Shown here: positions 14,701 through 27,310 of the stretch, piece by piece
Layout of the letters: each line of letters opens with the position of its first letter
How positions within the stretch are numbered: position 1 is the stretch's first letter
NCBI GenBank assembly: GCA_036583965.1
Contig: JAZBQD010000030.1
Location: forward strand, 57,103,551-57,167,550
Source: Prunella strophiata
Lineage: Eukaryota > Chordata > Aves > Passeriformes > Prunellidae
Direction: 5' to 3'
DNA: 64,000 nucleotides
Made by a program: the position numbers and the translations under genes
The notes under the pieces: model-generated
What the model saw: the letters and a program-made list of their open reading frames with translations, nothing else
What the model was told of the DNA's origin: nothing
Database searches by the model: none

Positions 14701-17700
14701 TTTAAAACCTTCTACTTCTAGAAAACATTTGCACTGAGAAGTCTGTCTAAAATTATTTTTTGGAATATTTGTACAGTCATTGCACAGAAACTGACACTGT
14801 CAAAGAATAAAATATCTCCTTCAGCACAATTGTATTTTTAGTGCTCAAAAAAATTCCAAGCACTACATAGTCTATATTACCTATTTAAACCATTCAGAAT
14901 TTCTGCATAAACTACAAAGGCTTGGGAGTTTTGTTTCTCTAATAAACTCAAATTCAACTGATTACATAATTTTTAAGAGTTTTGACAGTTTATGGATTCA
15001 CTTAGAGTGATTAATGTTAAGATAATAGTTGTGAACTTATCCTTCATCAACAGTGAATTTTCATGTAAGACAGGTTTTTATTAATCAGATTTCCTTAGAC
15101 ATTTTTCCTGTTTAGCTGCAATGATCTAAATTCCTCTTCAAGCCTTCAAAGTCAATTATGTCATGTCAGGTCTAATCCTTGACCAGGTCCTCAGTTATCT
15201 AAGGTATGTGTTTTATTCACAGTCAATGTGTCTAGAGAATGTGACAAAGTCTTTTCAATTCCACTGCTGCTGGCAGAACAATGAGATCACGCTTTAGGTC
15301 ATCACTTAATAGTAATTTTAGTCACATTCCTATTGCTTCCTTTTTTATTGTTTTGCTTTCAAGTTACAGAGAGACAATGCCTTCAAAAGAATTTAGATGT
15401 TTGCTTCATTTAATATTAATTTATCCTGATTAGCATTACAAAGTAGGGGTTAAGCAGCATTGTTGCAAGACTATTACCAAATCTCCTTCCTGTATCAGAA
15501 ATAATTCTAAATATCATAATCAATGTCAAGGTGAAAGTAAGATTTGCCAGGTTTTATTTATATGCATATATATGGTTATTTTAAATAGGTCAGAAATAAA
15601 AAACAACTTTGAAATAGAGTGTGTCTTTTTCCTCTTTCATTCTTTTCAGAGTATGACTTCCTAAGGCTTCAGAAACTACCCCAAAATTCTTCATTCAGGA
15701 AATTTATTTTATTATTTTCTTTAATAAAAAATATGTGCTTTTTTTTTGTTTGTTTGTTTGTTTTCTTAATTTAGGTCAGGTTTTTTTTAATGGTATTCTA
15801 TTATTTTAATTGCAAAAGGTATGTTTTTTCATACATTGCCAACTCTATTTGATTAAATCTATTATTTTCGCAGAGAAAAATTAAGTCTTCAGTTAAAATT
15901 CCATCAGGAGTGGAAAATGGAAAAATGTATTGATCTTGCATATTAATGTTGTGCAGTGGTTGACATAAATGGCAAATATAAATATACTGTATCTTATTAA
16001 ATGATAGACAGTAACTATTTTAGGGATCTGCTTCACATTTATTTAGATGAAAATGCATTTGAGGGTTTAGACCTCAATTTTTAAATGAGAATAAATTGTG
16101 TTATTATTATATTAGACAAAGCTGAAAATATTACTGAATAGTTTGTACAGCCTATGCAGCCTGCACTACTTTTGTGATGCAGAAAGTTGCGTATAGTTGT
16201 AAATATTTTAAAAGAAATATTTATTGCTATATTATTTTTTAACAAGTTGCAATATTTTTGTTTTATGCCTAGACTATAAGAGCACAGTGAGATATTTACT
16301 ACAGTTGAATAGATATTTCATTTTTAGCATGTGCCTCTTAACTGCAGACTTAAGTATGATGGGAATTCACTATCAGGCAGGAAAAGTAAATTGTCACAGA
16401 TAGTTCATGGAGATACAGAAGAGGTATAATGTTACAGGTTTATGATTAGGTAATGAAGAAGATTATAATGATGTAGAGCTAGGAGGGGGAAGTCCCAAGA
16501 CCAGAGAAAGCTTTTATATACATTTAACCTCTCAGCACTGTGGTTATTTGAAATGACTATCTGAATTCTTTTATAATTACTCATTTCCTGCAAGATTTCA
16601 AATTCAGGTTTTTTATTAATATTTTCTGCTAAATTTTCTGAGGGATGTTTTCTGAATGTGTGACTACCCCAATGCTTTATCAGTCTTAAGGGCACAATAT
16701 TCCTGTACTGTTTGTTGTAGACATTTCCCTATCATAAGTCAGAGGTCTTGTCAGCTTAAGGAAAAATGGAAGTGCATTTCTTTATTCTGTGGATGGAATT
16801 GGAGAGCTGAGGGTTCCTTGCAACTGTTGCTCTGTTTGTCTCCATTAACTTGCTCTCTACAGTTCATTGAAAATGACATAAATTTTGCCTATTATGTGGT
16901 AGCTCTCCTACCTCACGCTCAAAAAGTATCGACGTTTCTTCATGTGTTAGTTTATTCAAATTAATTTTAATTAAATATATTAATGTCACCATTTTTCAAC
17001 AAAGACCTGAAGCTTTCTATATTTGAATTGCTGGGGCACCCCAGTGCAGATCGCTGCAGCTGATAGCAGAATGATGAGAGGTACAGATTTAAGAGATTTG
17101 GACTGTTCTTTACACATGCATAACTGTACTTGCATGACTGAGGTTAAGGCTAAGTAATGTCATAAAGCCAGTTTTTGTGATCATGGATTTATGAGCAATA
17201 GAGACTATATCAAAACTATTAAAAATGGACAAAGTGAGATGCCTGAAACAGCAATTTTCTGTGAAATTTATTACATGTGACCTGTGAACATATTTGTGGG
17301 CCTACATTGTCTTGTAACAGTACTGAATCAACCCAAATTCCTTGAAGTTAAGAAGAAAATAATTTGGATTTAAAATTAATTTTTAAAAATTATTTATAGC
17401 CTTGAAAATGTGATAACTGAATAATAGAAGTCATTAATATCTGAGTCGAACAAATACATCATTGTGGAGCAGGAAACTAAGGTTTTGTACATCAATGGTG
17501 CCAGAAATATAACTCTCTATCTCATGCTTATCATTCCTGTTAATAACAAAACCAGGATTAGGTCCTCAAACATAATTAGCACTCATCTGGAGAGTTATGT
17601 CCATAGTAATAATGAAGACAAGGCTAATGGGAGATCACTAGGCAACTTTAGACCAAACAGACATTTTAGACAGTTTGAGGATTAAGGCTACATGTCAAGA

Positions 17701-17755
17701 AACAAAGAGAAAATAAGTATGAACAAAAAAGACACTTCAAAATAACAGCATATCA
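11776..17755. other. AT-rich unique non-coding DNA
   Basis: No gene or recognisable transposon is seen. The stretch contains a T20 run at 12132-12151, a further T run near 14.1 kb and a short GTTT repeat near 15.75 kb. Open frames here are short and have no coding signature. Confidence 0.7.
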
Positions 17756-17759
17756 TTTC

Positions 17760-18200
17760 AAGATTACCAGATCCAAGCAGGGCTGCAGGGTGGGCAGTGA
17801 GGCCATGCTGGGGCTCAGAGGATCTGCCAGGGTGTGTGTGCTTGTGAAGCCAGGGCAGTGTGGGGATGTGTGCTGCACTTGTCTCCTTCTGCCTCTGCAG
17901 CCCAAGAGGAGGAGGGGACGTGTCCCTGTGTGCCTGTGTCTGCTGTGAGTCCTGAATGGGGGGGCTGCTGGGGCAGCACCCTCTCTGTGACTGTGTGTGT
18001 CTGTGCCCTCTGTGTGTCTGTTTCTGTGTCCTCTGAGATGTGTGCTCAGCTCTGCCACATGGTTGAAGCTGCAAGCAGCAAAGTGGCAGCTGCATCCCTC
18101 TGCCTTGAGCAGAGACCACAGGGCACTGGGCAGGAGTCCTGCTGGAGGAGGTGGCTTTTCTTAAAATCCTTAACATCCTCATCCAGTTCTCACCATCTGA
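17760..18200. other. GC-rich island, possible internal part of an endogenous retroelement
   Basis: About 440 bases are clearly richer in G and C than the surroundings, with TGTGTGTCTG-type stretches and overlapping open frames on both strands (up to 181 codons on the minus strand). The codons are repetitive and the frames overlap antisense, so composition explains the open frames better than coding does. The block abuts the 3' edge of the minus-strand LTR that begins at 18201. In LTR orientation it lies where the internal region of a retroelement would start, and 18197-18181 reads TGGTGAGAACTGGAT, loosely like a tRNA-Leu-type primer binding site. Both retroelement interior and unrelated flank remain possible. 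Confidence 0.35.
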
Positions 18201-19335
18201 GTGGTAGGTTGACCTTGGCTGGCTGCCAGGCACACAGAACTATTGTCTCACTTTCCCCTCCCACACAGGACAGGGGGAGAGAAGATCAATAATTTTGTGA
18301 ACATAAAGAAAAATAAAGAAAGAGAAATCATTCACCAGTTATCATTGCAGGCAAAACAGACTTGACTGAAAAAACTTTGTATCACCCAGCAATGTGCTGC
18401 TGCAGCCCAGAGAGCCAGCCACCAACAAGCTGCATCAAAAGCAGTGTGGCCAGCAGGTGGAGGGAGGTGATTTTGCCCCTCTTCTCTGCCTTTGTGTGAC
18501 CCCCACCTGGAGTGCTGCATTCCATCCCTGGGGCCCCTGATATAAGAAGGGTGTGGATCTGAAAGAGAAGACTCCAGACAGACCTTTGAGCAGCCTCCCA
18601 GTACCTAAAGGAGGCCTATAAGGCAGTGGAGAGGGACTTTATACAAGAGCATATAGTAGTAGGACTAGGGGGAATGGCATTAACTGAAAGAGAATAGGTT
18701 TATATGAGATATTAGGAAGAAATTCATTACTATGAGGATGGTGAGGCAGTGGAACAGGTTGCCAAGAGTAGTTGTTCCCTGGAAGTGCTGAATGCCGGGC
18801 TGGATGGGCCTCTGAGCAGCTTTAGTGGAAAGTGGCCTGCCCACAGCATGGGGTTTGGAGCTAGCATGATTTTAAGGTATCTTTCAACCAAAACTATCCT
18901 ATGATTCCATCATCCTATGACTTAGAGAAAATTAATTCAATGACAACAAACAGAGTATTATGGTGACAAACAAAGATAAAATTAAAAGAAAAGCACTCCT
19001 TGCACTTTTCACTGAAGCTCAGCTTTACCCCTTTACCCCCACATAGAGCAGTGCAGGCAGATGGGGAATGGGTTTTGTGATTACTCCAGAACAGCTCCTC
19101 TCTGCAGCTCCCTCTTCCTCAGACTTTCTCCCTAGTCTGGTTTGGGGTCTCCATGAGCTTCAGCTTCCTCCAGGACCAATCCACCACCTCTGGCATGGGG
19201 GCCTTCCACAAGCTGCAGTCTGCTCCATCACAGTTCACATACTGCAAAAGCAGCAACCTGCTTCAACATGGTCTTGTCAAAAGACTGCAAAGAGACTTTC
19301 TGCTTTCATGCCTGGAATACCTCCTCACCTCTTTT
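18201..19335 (-). mobile_element. Avian ERV LTR, minus strand, split by a CR1 insertion
   Basis: Two arms of one LTR are visible. The arm at 18201-18387 is the LTR 3' end read in reverse: it starts GGTAGGTTGACCTTGGCTGG and continues through the CACCAGTTATCATTGCAGG motif. The arm at about 18922-19335 resumes with the AAAATTAATT part of the same LTR and runs through the repeated 'CTTCCACAAGCTGCAGTC'-type units to CCTCCTCACC. Both arms match in order the LTR at 22650-23230, which has the same orientation and is uninterrupted. The family is recognised from memory as a very common avian ERV LTR (probably ERVL type); the exact name is uncertain. No protein-coding part is attached. Confidence 0.7.
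18388..18921 (+). mobile_element. CR1 LINE 3' end, 5'-truncated, inserted in an LTR
   Basis: Plus-strand CR1. It begins in the late ORF2 region (CAGCCCAGAGAGCCAGCC..., then CACCTGGAGTGCTGCATTCC), passes GTGGAACAGGTTGCC and GGGCTGGATGGGCCTCTGAG, and ends in the CR1 tail CCTATGATTCCATCATCCTATGA. Compared with a typical CR1, about 150 bases appear to be missing near 18558, between the GTGTGGATCTG and GAAGACTCC segments. Frameshifts and stops make it non-coding. It sits inside the minus-strand LTR, so it inserted later than that LTR. Confidence 0.87.
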
Positions 19336-21626
19336 TTCTTTTCGAAAAAATTTTTATTATTTTCTAGATGAACATATACATTATATTAATACTGTCATTT
19401 CTTGCATGGGGAAAAAGACTGCTGCTTATTGGCTATAAAGACTATGTTAAACTTGAAAAACAACACTGCAAAATTAATCTCTTTCTTATTGAATTTGTGA
19501 GTTGTGGTAGAGATTAAGGATAATTATTTTATTACTTTTCTACCAACAGAGACAGTGAAAACTAAATCATTGCCACGTGTCTATAAATTAAGTAGATTTC
19601 TGAGTGCTTCTTTCCACCAGCATGCTTTAAGTCTGAAGAAAAAGGCTTATTTATACCTTTTTAATTAAAGAATTTGAGTAAAAATCCTGGACAATGCAGA
19701 CTTTCAAATTTTGGGAAGAATAGCCTTGTATTTTTTTCCTGTTATCCTATTCAATTTTATTTGATTTTCTGAAGTATGCCCTTGTGCAGAGAAAATGAGA
19801 AGTTTCACATAAAAAAGTATGAAATTTTAAGCCACAGAGAAAGGAACCCTGGATCCTAAACAAATTTTACCTAACACCAGATACTCACCTGTCCTAGGCC
19901 TTGCAGGGAAGTGAGGTCAGAATCTGCTGTGAGACTATTACAGCCCTCGGATGGATTCATTAAAGCCTGTTTTTTCTTATAATTTCCTTTATATTAAAAG
20001 GAAAATATTGCATTAAAGTAGAACATTAGGTAGTAAAAGGGTGTTCAGAAAGCACAGAAATCTAGGTGAAATATACTGGGGAAATTTCACCCTCATACTG
20101 GAACATGTCTTTGCTAATGTTGCCTGGAAGAGCAAATAATGCTCCAGAACTCTGCTATTTTTGATTCTGGAAAATTAATTAGCAACATTTAAAAAATTAA
20201 ACCAAATCCTACCAAATAAACAAAGAAAAATCAAACTATGAAGGGAAACTTTCCCTGAAAATGTGAGGTAATTCAGTCTTCTTGTGTCTATGATACTCAG
20301 CACCTCCTCTCTGCCATCTATCCAGTGCAGTAATTGATAGAGACCAAAAAAATTCATTCTACTCCACCTACCCATGAGTAACCAACACAAGTTGTATTGT
20401 TGATGAAAGAAAACTGTGAAAGACATTAAAGGTGGATGCACTTCTCCAAATGCAGGCACCTGGTATTGCATGAGATGCTCTAGGATAGCAAAAGAATTCA
20501 CATACAGGTGCTAAGTGTGACATGAGACATTGGTTCTGCTCAAGTCACAGAAGAAACCACAAGGGACACCCTACAGCATACTGGGTAGTACTACATATTA
20601 ATGTTCAGGAAAATTAGTGAATTTTGGGTTAAATAAAGGTTCAACAGCTGACAAGCTGAGGGAAAAAACATTAAATAAGAATTTTGCAAGACTTGAGAAA
20701 AGTTTATTTTATAAAAGTCATCCCAAGGTCTATTTTAGGAGTACATCATAGCCTACATTTTCAAGAGCAGAAATCAATCTCAAACCTGATTTCTGTGCCT
20801 TTACACACTGTATGCAGATTTTTTTTTTTTTTTTATCTAATTAGGCATATAACAGTGCAAATTTTTGTTTGATCATTTGTTTTCTGCTGTTTCTATTGTA
20901 ATGCCTTTTTTCTCCTTCTATGTTCCTATTTTTGGGAACAGTTCACATTACTGTCTTCCAGAACAAATGTAGACCTACTCATTGACTCCTAGCAGAAAAG
21001 TTTTAGGATATCAGACTTTCTTTATGAACTAGTATCTTGAAATTGGCAAGGAGTCTTGCATTGTTGAAGTATGTTTGAAGAATTAAAAGGTATCATTAAA
21101 ACTGTCTCGCCTATGAAAACTATGAAACTAAACAGAAAATAAATTTAATGCCATTTTACTTTAACACCACTTTCTTCTGCTAACTTTTAGTCTGAAACCA
21201 GAATTATTCAGCATTTGCTTTCATGACTTCATTGGTATTTTTACTCTGCTTTTAAAATGATCGCTTCACAAAACATTTTGGATTGGCAATGAATTATATA
21301 GACACCTACATGTGAAATGCTGATTTTATTGGACAGTCAGCAACATCCTGTGCACATTTATGAATTTTTGCTTTTGTGGTTGGTCTCTGTTAATAGTTGG
21401 TTATATCAGCAGATGATAACAGAAAGGCCCTTTCCCAAAAAACTCTTCACATATAAGGTCCTGTAAGAAATTGGCATGCACAAACTCACTGCTGTGCCTT
21501 TTGAAATTATTCTTTTTGCCTTCACATACAAAGCATTTGTAAGGATCATTTATCACTGTTTTGCAAAAGTCATGCTAGTGCAAACTGTGCATCGCATATA
21601 ATTTCTTCTTGTGAATAAATTTAATA
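19336..21626. other. AT-rich unique non-coding DNA
   Basis: No gene or recognisable transposon is visible. A T-run lies near 20.82 kb. Short open frames show no coding signature. Confidence 0.65.
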
Positions 21627-21882
21627 GGATTATAGAACTACAGAATCATAGAATGACTTAAGTTGGAAACAATCTTAAAGATTATCTAGTTCTAACCTTC
21701 CTGACATGTTCAGGGACACCTTTCACTAAACCATAAAACCTGGCCTCACACACTTCCAGGTATGGGGCATCCACAACTCTGAGCAACCTGTTCCAGTGCT
21801 TCACCAACTTCACAGTAAAGAATTTCTTTCTAACATCTAATCTAAAACTACTCCTTTTCAGTTTCATTTTACAATAATTTGT
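21627..21882 (-). mobile_element. CR1 LINE 3' end with decayed ORF2 C-terminus
   Basis: The plus strand reads CAGAATCATAGAATGACTTAAG, the reverse of a CR1 tail, followed by reversed CR1 3' sequence. On the minus strand a 61-codon frame (21867-21682) includes FRLDVRKKFFTV and HWNRL..VVDAP.LEV, the known C-terminal block of CR1 ORF2, the LINE endonuclease/reverse transcriptase. The frame runs into the 3' untranslated tail and lacks all catalytic parts. It is a dead fragment, not a gene. Confidence 0.9.
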
Positions 21883-22649
21883 CTTAAAATCAATGAAATA
21901 TTATATTTAGGCAACTTCAAAAATCTGATTTTTTTTCCACAATCTACCAGCACTAAGAGAAGAAGAGATCTAGCAGATCATATGGGGTGTCAAAACACCT
22001 TAAATGTGATTGGTATGTACTACTTTGAAAAAAAACAGTCAAAACCTCATTGCCTTAGTTACCCATTTGCAGACTGAAGAAGAGCATGATGTTTTTGTTT
22101 GTTTACAGAACACCTGCTTAGTACTCCAAATACAGGATGTTCTTAAGTCAAAGAAACTATGAGCTTGAAAATATTTTCTGCATTATTTAAAGGACAGCTT
22201 TGTGATGAGGGTAACTCATAGTTTTCACAGGTAAGTAAGATCCAAGAATCAAAGATGCCAAAATCACAGGGGTCACTGGTAGTTAGAGATGATGCCTCAT
22301 GTGACTAGATATCCATTTTACTTCTCACTTTAGTTTAATATCTTTGGTAATTCAGTTATGAATAAATAAAAAGGCAAAATGGAACTACAATAGTGAGATG
22401 CTGTTTAGGGAAAAATCAGCAAATCATCGTTAGCTCACTGCTTCATGCTTCTTTAATGTTTCACTGTAGTATTTAGATGATCCATTTACAAGGAAAATAT
22501 CTTTACAATTTTTCACAGAGAAAATGTTCGCTACACAGAGATTTGTATCAGAATAACAAGTGTTGGTCAGAATTACAAGTTTTTTGTCAGTAATACAGGT
22601 TTGCATGTCAAGAGACCCAAAAAAAGAGTTATAGAGAGTAATAAAAACT
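21883..22649. other. Non-coding DNA between CR1 and LTR
   Basis: AT-rich sequence with no recognisable gene or repeat. Confidence 0.6.
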
Positions 22650-23230
22650 CTCTATAGTTGCGAGATACCTTGATATTTGCCAAGTGCCCACTAAAACTAC
22701 TCCCCCCCTCAACCTGACAGGGGAAGAACAAAACCAAGAGTCTCGTGGGAAAAGGATCAGGAAGAGATCACTCAACAATTACCATCACAGCAAAAGAGTA
22801 TTGACTTGGGAAAATTAGTTTAATTTATTGTCAATCAAATCAGAGTAGGATAGTGAGAAATAAAAACAAATCCTACAACACCTTCCAGCCAGCTGTTTCT
22901 TATTCTCAGGCTCAACATCATTCAGGAATTTCTCTATCTCTTTCGTGGCATAGCGGTGCAGGGGCATGGGTAATAGGGGCTCTGGTCACTTCATCACACT
23001 TTTCTCTGCTGCTCCTTCCTCCTCAGGGGGAGGAGTTCTCACACTCTTCCCCTGCTCCAGTGTGGGGTTTGTCCCACAAGAAGCAATGCTCTGTGAGCTT
23101 CTCCAGTGTGAGTCCTTCCCATGGTTGCAGTTCTTTGTGAACTGCTGCAGTGTGGGTCCCTTCAAAAGGCCAAAGTCCTTCAGGAACAAACTGTTCCAAC
23201 ATGGCTATCCCACTGGGCTTTGGGGTATCC
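22650..23230 (-). mobile_element. Avian ERV solo LTR fragment, minus strand
   Basis: Read on the minus strand, this is the 3' two thirds of an avian ERV LTR. It contains the tandem-like units around TGCAGTTCTTTGTGAACTGC and TCCAGTGTGGG seen on the plus strand, a polyadenylation hexamer AATAAA (22829-22824), the conserved GTAATTGTTGAGTGATCTC, and a 3' end near 22650. The 5' end in element orientation fades out near 23230, so it is truncated or too diverged to follow. It is collinear with the interrupted LTR at 18201-19335. No flanking internal retroviral sequence is visible. The many overlapping open frames here are LTR shadows. Confidence 0.78.
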
Positions 23231-26200
23231 AAAAAAACCCCAAAGCCAAAACAAAATACATAAGTATTTTTAACCTGCAAATTAATTTACTGTCTCACCC
23301 CTACACTCATCTTCAGCATGTTTAATTGCAAATTATTTGCAGCTGCTCCTGGTTTATAAACTGTGCACATGTGAATCTAATGCATGGAAGGAACTTTGCG
23401 AACTAGAAATTTTATGAGTAGAGTTTTAAAGTTAAATGGGATAGGGTGAAAAAATAAATTTAGAAGATGGGGGTCATGAATCCCATCCTGGTGTTTTAAC
23501 TCTGTTACTAGTCTTGTATTTTGACCAAAACTCTCTGTGACATGAATACTTGAGAAAAAGTTTGAAGAGTTCTGTGAGACCACATTTTCCTGAAATTTGC
23601 TCTTGGATTATAACTTTCTGCAAATGTCTTCTTACTTAAATTCTTGACAGTAAAAGAAGACTTGGTGATTTTCTGGCTTTCAAACCTGATATAAACCACA
23701 CATTTGTTATGCAAAGCTTATTTTTCTTCTTGTTTCAGCTCATAGCTTTCATTCAAATAAAAGTACAAAGCCATAAAAAAAAATCTAATATTTATTTTGT
23801 TTTCTTGTTTAACTAAAATAAAAATTGCCTTCAAAGCCAGCCTCTGTGACTCTCAGCAGTAAGTTAAGAGAACAACAAAAAAAAAGATTTAAAAGATAAA
23901 TAAACTAGACAAAATAGATGAGATTTTATTTCCACTCTATATCCAAAGTAGACCTATAGAGAAAATATATGATTTAGTAATAACCAAACAGCCCTGGAAT
24001 CAAAGATGTCTAACTTTATTGTGTCTTGTTTTTAAAAAAACATAATGTTCTGAAGAAGTAAAGTTTCTCAGGCATTTTCTAACTGCATTTAATTAGCAAA
24101 TGAAAAAGATCTAAAACTGTGTACATGAGAGAGATACTCACATGATGACATCACCATTTAAATATTGTTTTTCTTGTACAGGGTGGGAGGAGATAAAAAA
24201 CAAAACAAAACAAAAAAAAGCCCATTTTCTGTTCTTGAAAGGAATGGGCAGTATTGTTATTATATTTGTTTTTACCTTCAGGAACAGAAAAGACACAAAT
24301 GGGTGGACAAGGTCACTAGGCAGGAAGGAGAATAGATTAAGTCACCCAAACACCTGGAATAAACAACCAGTTTTCCTTATAGGCATACTGACCTTTGAAT
24401 TCTAGGTATTTTTCTTTCTTGTCTTCTATAAAAGACTGTTATACCTTGTTTGGTATCCATAAATGACAGTAGATATCCCATCATATCCTCCAATGACAGC
24501 ATCTAGATATCACAGTGTGACTTAACATTGTTGTGAGATCTACTTAGAAGACACTATTTATGGAACCTCTAATACCATTTCCTGCAACACATGATGTATC
24601 CTTGGAGCACTGCTGCCTCAGTGTTGACCAGACCCAAAATTGCTTTCCTAATGAAATTTGACAAGGCCACAGATATGTGTATCTGCACTTGGGTAAGTTT
24701 TTGCTCAGTAGAAATTAAATGCACTGAAAACCCATGCAAGGCTGTCAAGTAAAGTATGTAAGTTTTGTATGTTGTTGTTCTTTCCCTATTAAATTTATAC
24801 TATTGTCTGTCTGTATACTTGGGAGAAAAAGGTACAAAGAGTTAGATATGAGACAGTAAAAAAAGGTACAATGTTCTTTAGAGTTGTTTCAAAGGCAAAG
24901 TTTTTATGTAGCTAACTTTGATTATGTGATTGCAATTTAATTATATTATAATTATGGTTATAATTGCTGTTTTGTATGTTTCATTAAAGCTGCATACATT
25001 AATTGCACCTAACTTCTGTTGATGAGCTTAACTAATAAAAGCAGATGTTTACAGCAGAGGAGCCTGGTTAGCCTTCTATTGCAAGGTGACTATCTTCAGG
25101 AAGCAGGCAGCAACTGAATATAATATTGACAATTTTCAATTTCTCATTTATTCAGTTTGTAATTTTATACTATATACACACACATATACATATATATTCA
25201 AGAACATATATCAATGTGCATACATATAAAGATATTTTAAACTTAACTCTCTGGTATTACAATAAGAATAAAATTGGGTCAACAGTTTGCATCTATATTT
25301 TAAATGGGGACAATGATTGCAATATTTGTTTGAATAAGAAAAGGTAAAAAACCACATTTTAGTCCCAAGTAATGCAATAGGGAAAATTTCAAGGGGGTCT
25401 AATTTTGCCTGAGTGCTTATATTTCCAGTCAATTATAATTTCTAATAATTAAATTATTAGAAACTGTATTTCCTAGCCCACAACTATAATTCAGGACAAA
25501 TTTTTTGCTAATCAGTTATGTATGCCTTTTGCATTAAACCGTGAAAAAAATGTGGGTATACTCTTTTCATAAGACTAAAGTATTTGAAGTCTGTCTAGGG
25601 AACAGGTACATTATAATTGATAGGCATTATGAAGAGTAAAAATATTACTGTTGAGTATTGTCAGGGCCAAACTGGAATCCATGAAGCAATTAGGTCAAAA
25701 AAAAAAAAAAAAAAAAATATTAGTACATTTTTTAATGAATGTTAAAAAGATGTAAACAATTCTGTTAACCTTTATAATCTTTTTTTCCTACCCCATTCAT
25801 GTTTTGGTTTGGTGACACAGCATGTTTTATTAAATGTATTTTCTTAGTACTTCAGAAATTGTCAGTGTTCTTATCTGATCACAATTGAGAATGTGCAACC
25901 CATACTCATCATGGTATACATTTGCTTATCATATTGACTTTGACTAAGGCAATTTAAATTAGCAGAGATGAAAAAGCTGTCTTTTTTTGTTGTTTGTTTG
26001 TTTGTTTGTTTTTTAACTATAAGACTGTAGAGTGACTGTCATGATTTTTTCTGTGTGTTGCTATAAATACCAATGGAAAATGTCTCACAGGACTTGCTCT
26101 GTTTGCTCATGAGTTGTCATTCATGATGATCAGCTGATCCCAGTATCTGCTCCTTTCAGAATTTTGTGTCTGAATTGCAACACTCCATTTTAGAGATAAC

Positions 26201-27084
26201 TTGAAAATGTTCATTTAATATGACATCTAGAGACTTGCAATTTTTGTGAGGGAAACAGTATCTTGATGTTACTCCTTACTTGGAACTAATGGCTATGAGG
26301 AAAACTCACAGTCAATATCCAAAACCATTTTTCTGGCTCTTCAAAGCTGTGCACCAGAGAGTCCACTCAATTTCTCCTCCTTCCTTTCAGAGCTTTCCCT
26401 GGCTACCTACTTATTGCCTAGGCACCTCAGTTTCTGACCATTTTTTTTAGATGAAATGTAGGTTAAGCTGGTACTAAATTAACCCACGAAACTCAGAGTG
26501 AATGAAGGAGCATTTCTGTGGTAACAGAACTTTGAAAAATCTCAGGCAACTGAAAAATCTGTTAAGTGAGGGAGTGTTTCTCTGTGTGTTGGGCAAGAGG
26601 GAAGACAAAGCATGGGAGAGAAGTTGAGACAATTTACATGTGCATTAGAAGGAGAAATCAATTACACCTGAAAGAGAAACTGAAAGAGGAACTTGAAATT
26701 TCAGTAATGCAAGATGATGTTCGTATAATTTACTGTACTGGAAAGAGATTTAAGGCCCTTATATAGAACAGCCTGAATGTAGGAGGAGAAGAGATCTGCC
26801 AAATACACTAGCAGGGATTCATTGTGCTGAAATCCCCCATATGTTTGTTTAAATATGTTTGTATATACACTGTATATTTAAATATATTAAACAAGCAACA
26901 TTAAATCACCACCAGGGATTTTGGAGTTAGCAAAGCTCACAAAAAAACAACACCCCAAGCCTAGAATTTTGAAACACTGTAATTTGTTGTGGACTATATG
27001 ACCTAAAAAGTTATTTTCTGTTTTTCATTCCTCTGTGACAAACTTGTAGCACATTCAAACACAGATCAACCAGGAGATTTTATC
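23231..27084. other. AT-rich non-coding DNA with simple repeats
   Basis: No gene is seen. It contains CA/TA-rich sequence at 25165-25240, a perfect 25-base palindrome at 25439-25463, A21 at 25697-25717 and a GTTT repeat at 25989-26014. The segment near 24.94-25.03 kb is rich in ATTA and TAAT words, as many conserved vertebrate non-coding elements are, but that alone proves nothing. Confidence 0.6.
25697..25717. repeat. poly(A) run, 21 bases
   Basis: An uninterrupted run of 21 A. No retroposed body is recognisable on its 5' side. Confidence 0.95.
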
Positions 27085-27310
27085 TTAAATCTTTTTATTG
27101 TCCCACACATTTCTAGGCAGCTTCTACTCCAGTTGAGCTTTGGTCACACAAATCTCCAAATCTCCCCACAGTGGTGGGCAGCATCTCCATATTCCTCCCA
27201 TGTCACTTGACCCTGCCTCCTGTTGGCCATACACCTTCTATTTTATTTGTCTTAGTTTTAAAAGAAGATCCCTGTTCAGCTGAACTGCCCTTCTGCCTTG
27301 TCTGCTTTTG
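27085..27310 (-). mobile_element. Old CR1 ORF2 fragment (linker before the reverse transcriptase)
   Basis: On the minus strand the words run in CR1 order: AGAAGGTGTATGGCC, GACATGGGAGGAATATGG, ACCAAAGCTCAACTGGAG and GACAATAAAAAGAT. This is the part of CR1 ORF2 between endonuclease and reverse transcriptase. Stops and frameshifts are present and neither end is sharp. The identification comes from remembered consensus and needs RepeatMasker to confirm. Confidence 0.6.

Noticed and set aside
17688..18292. Overlapping open frames of up to 181 codons on both strands
   Set aside because: They lie antisense to one another in a GC-rich repetitive island; stop codons are rare there for compositional reasons and no protein motif is visible.
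21682..21867. 61-codon minus-strand frame with a protein-family match
   Set aside because: The match is the C-terminal scrap of CR1 ORF2; it is a transposon fossil, not a host gene.
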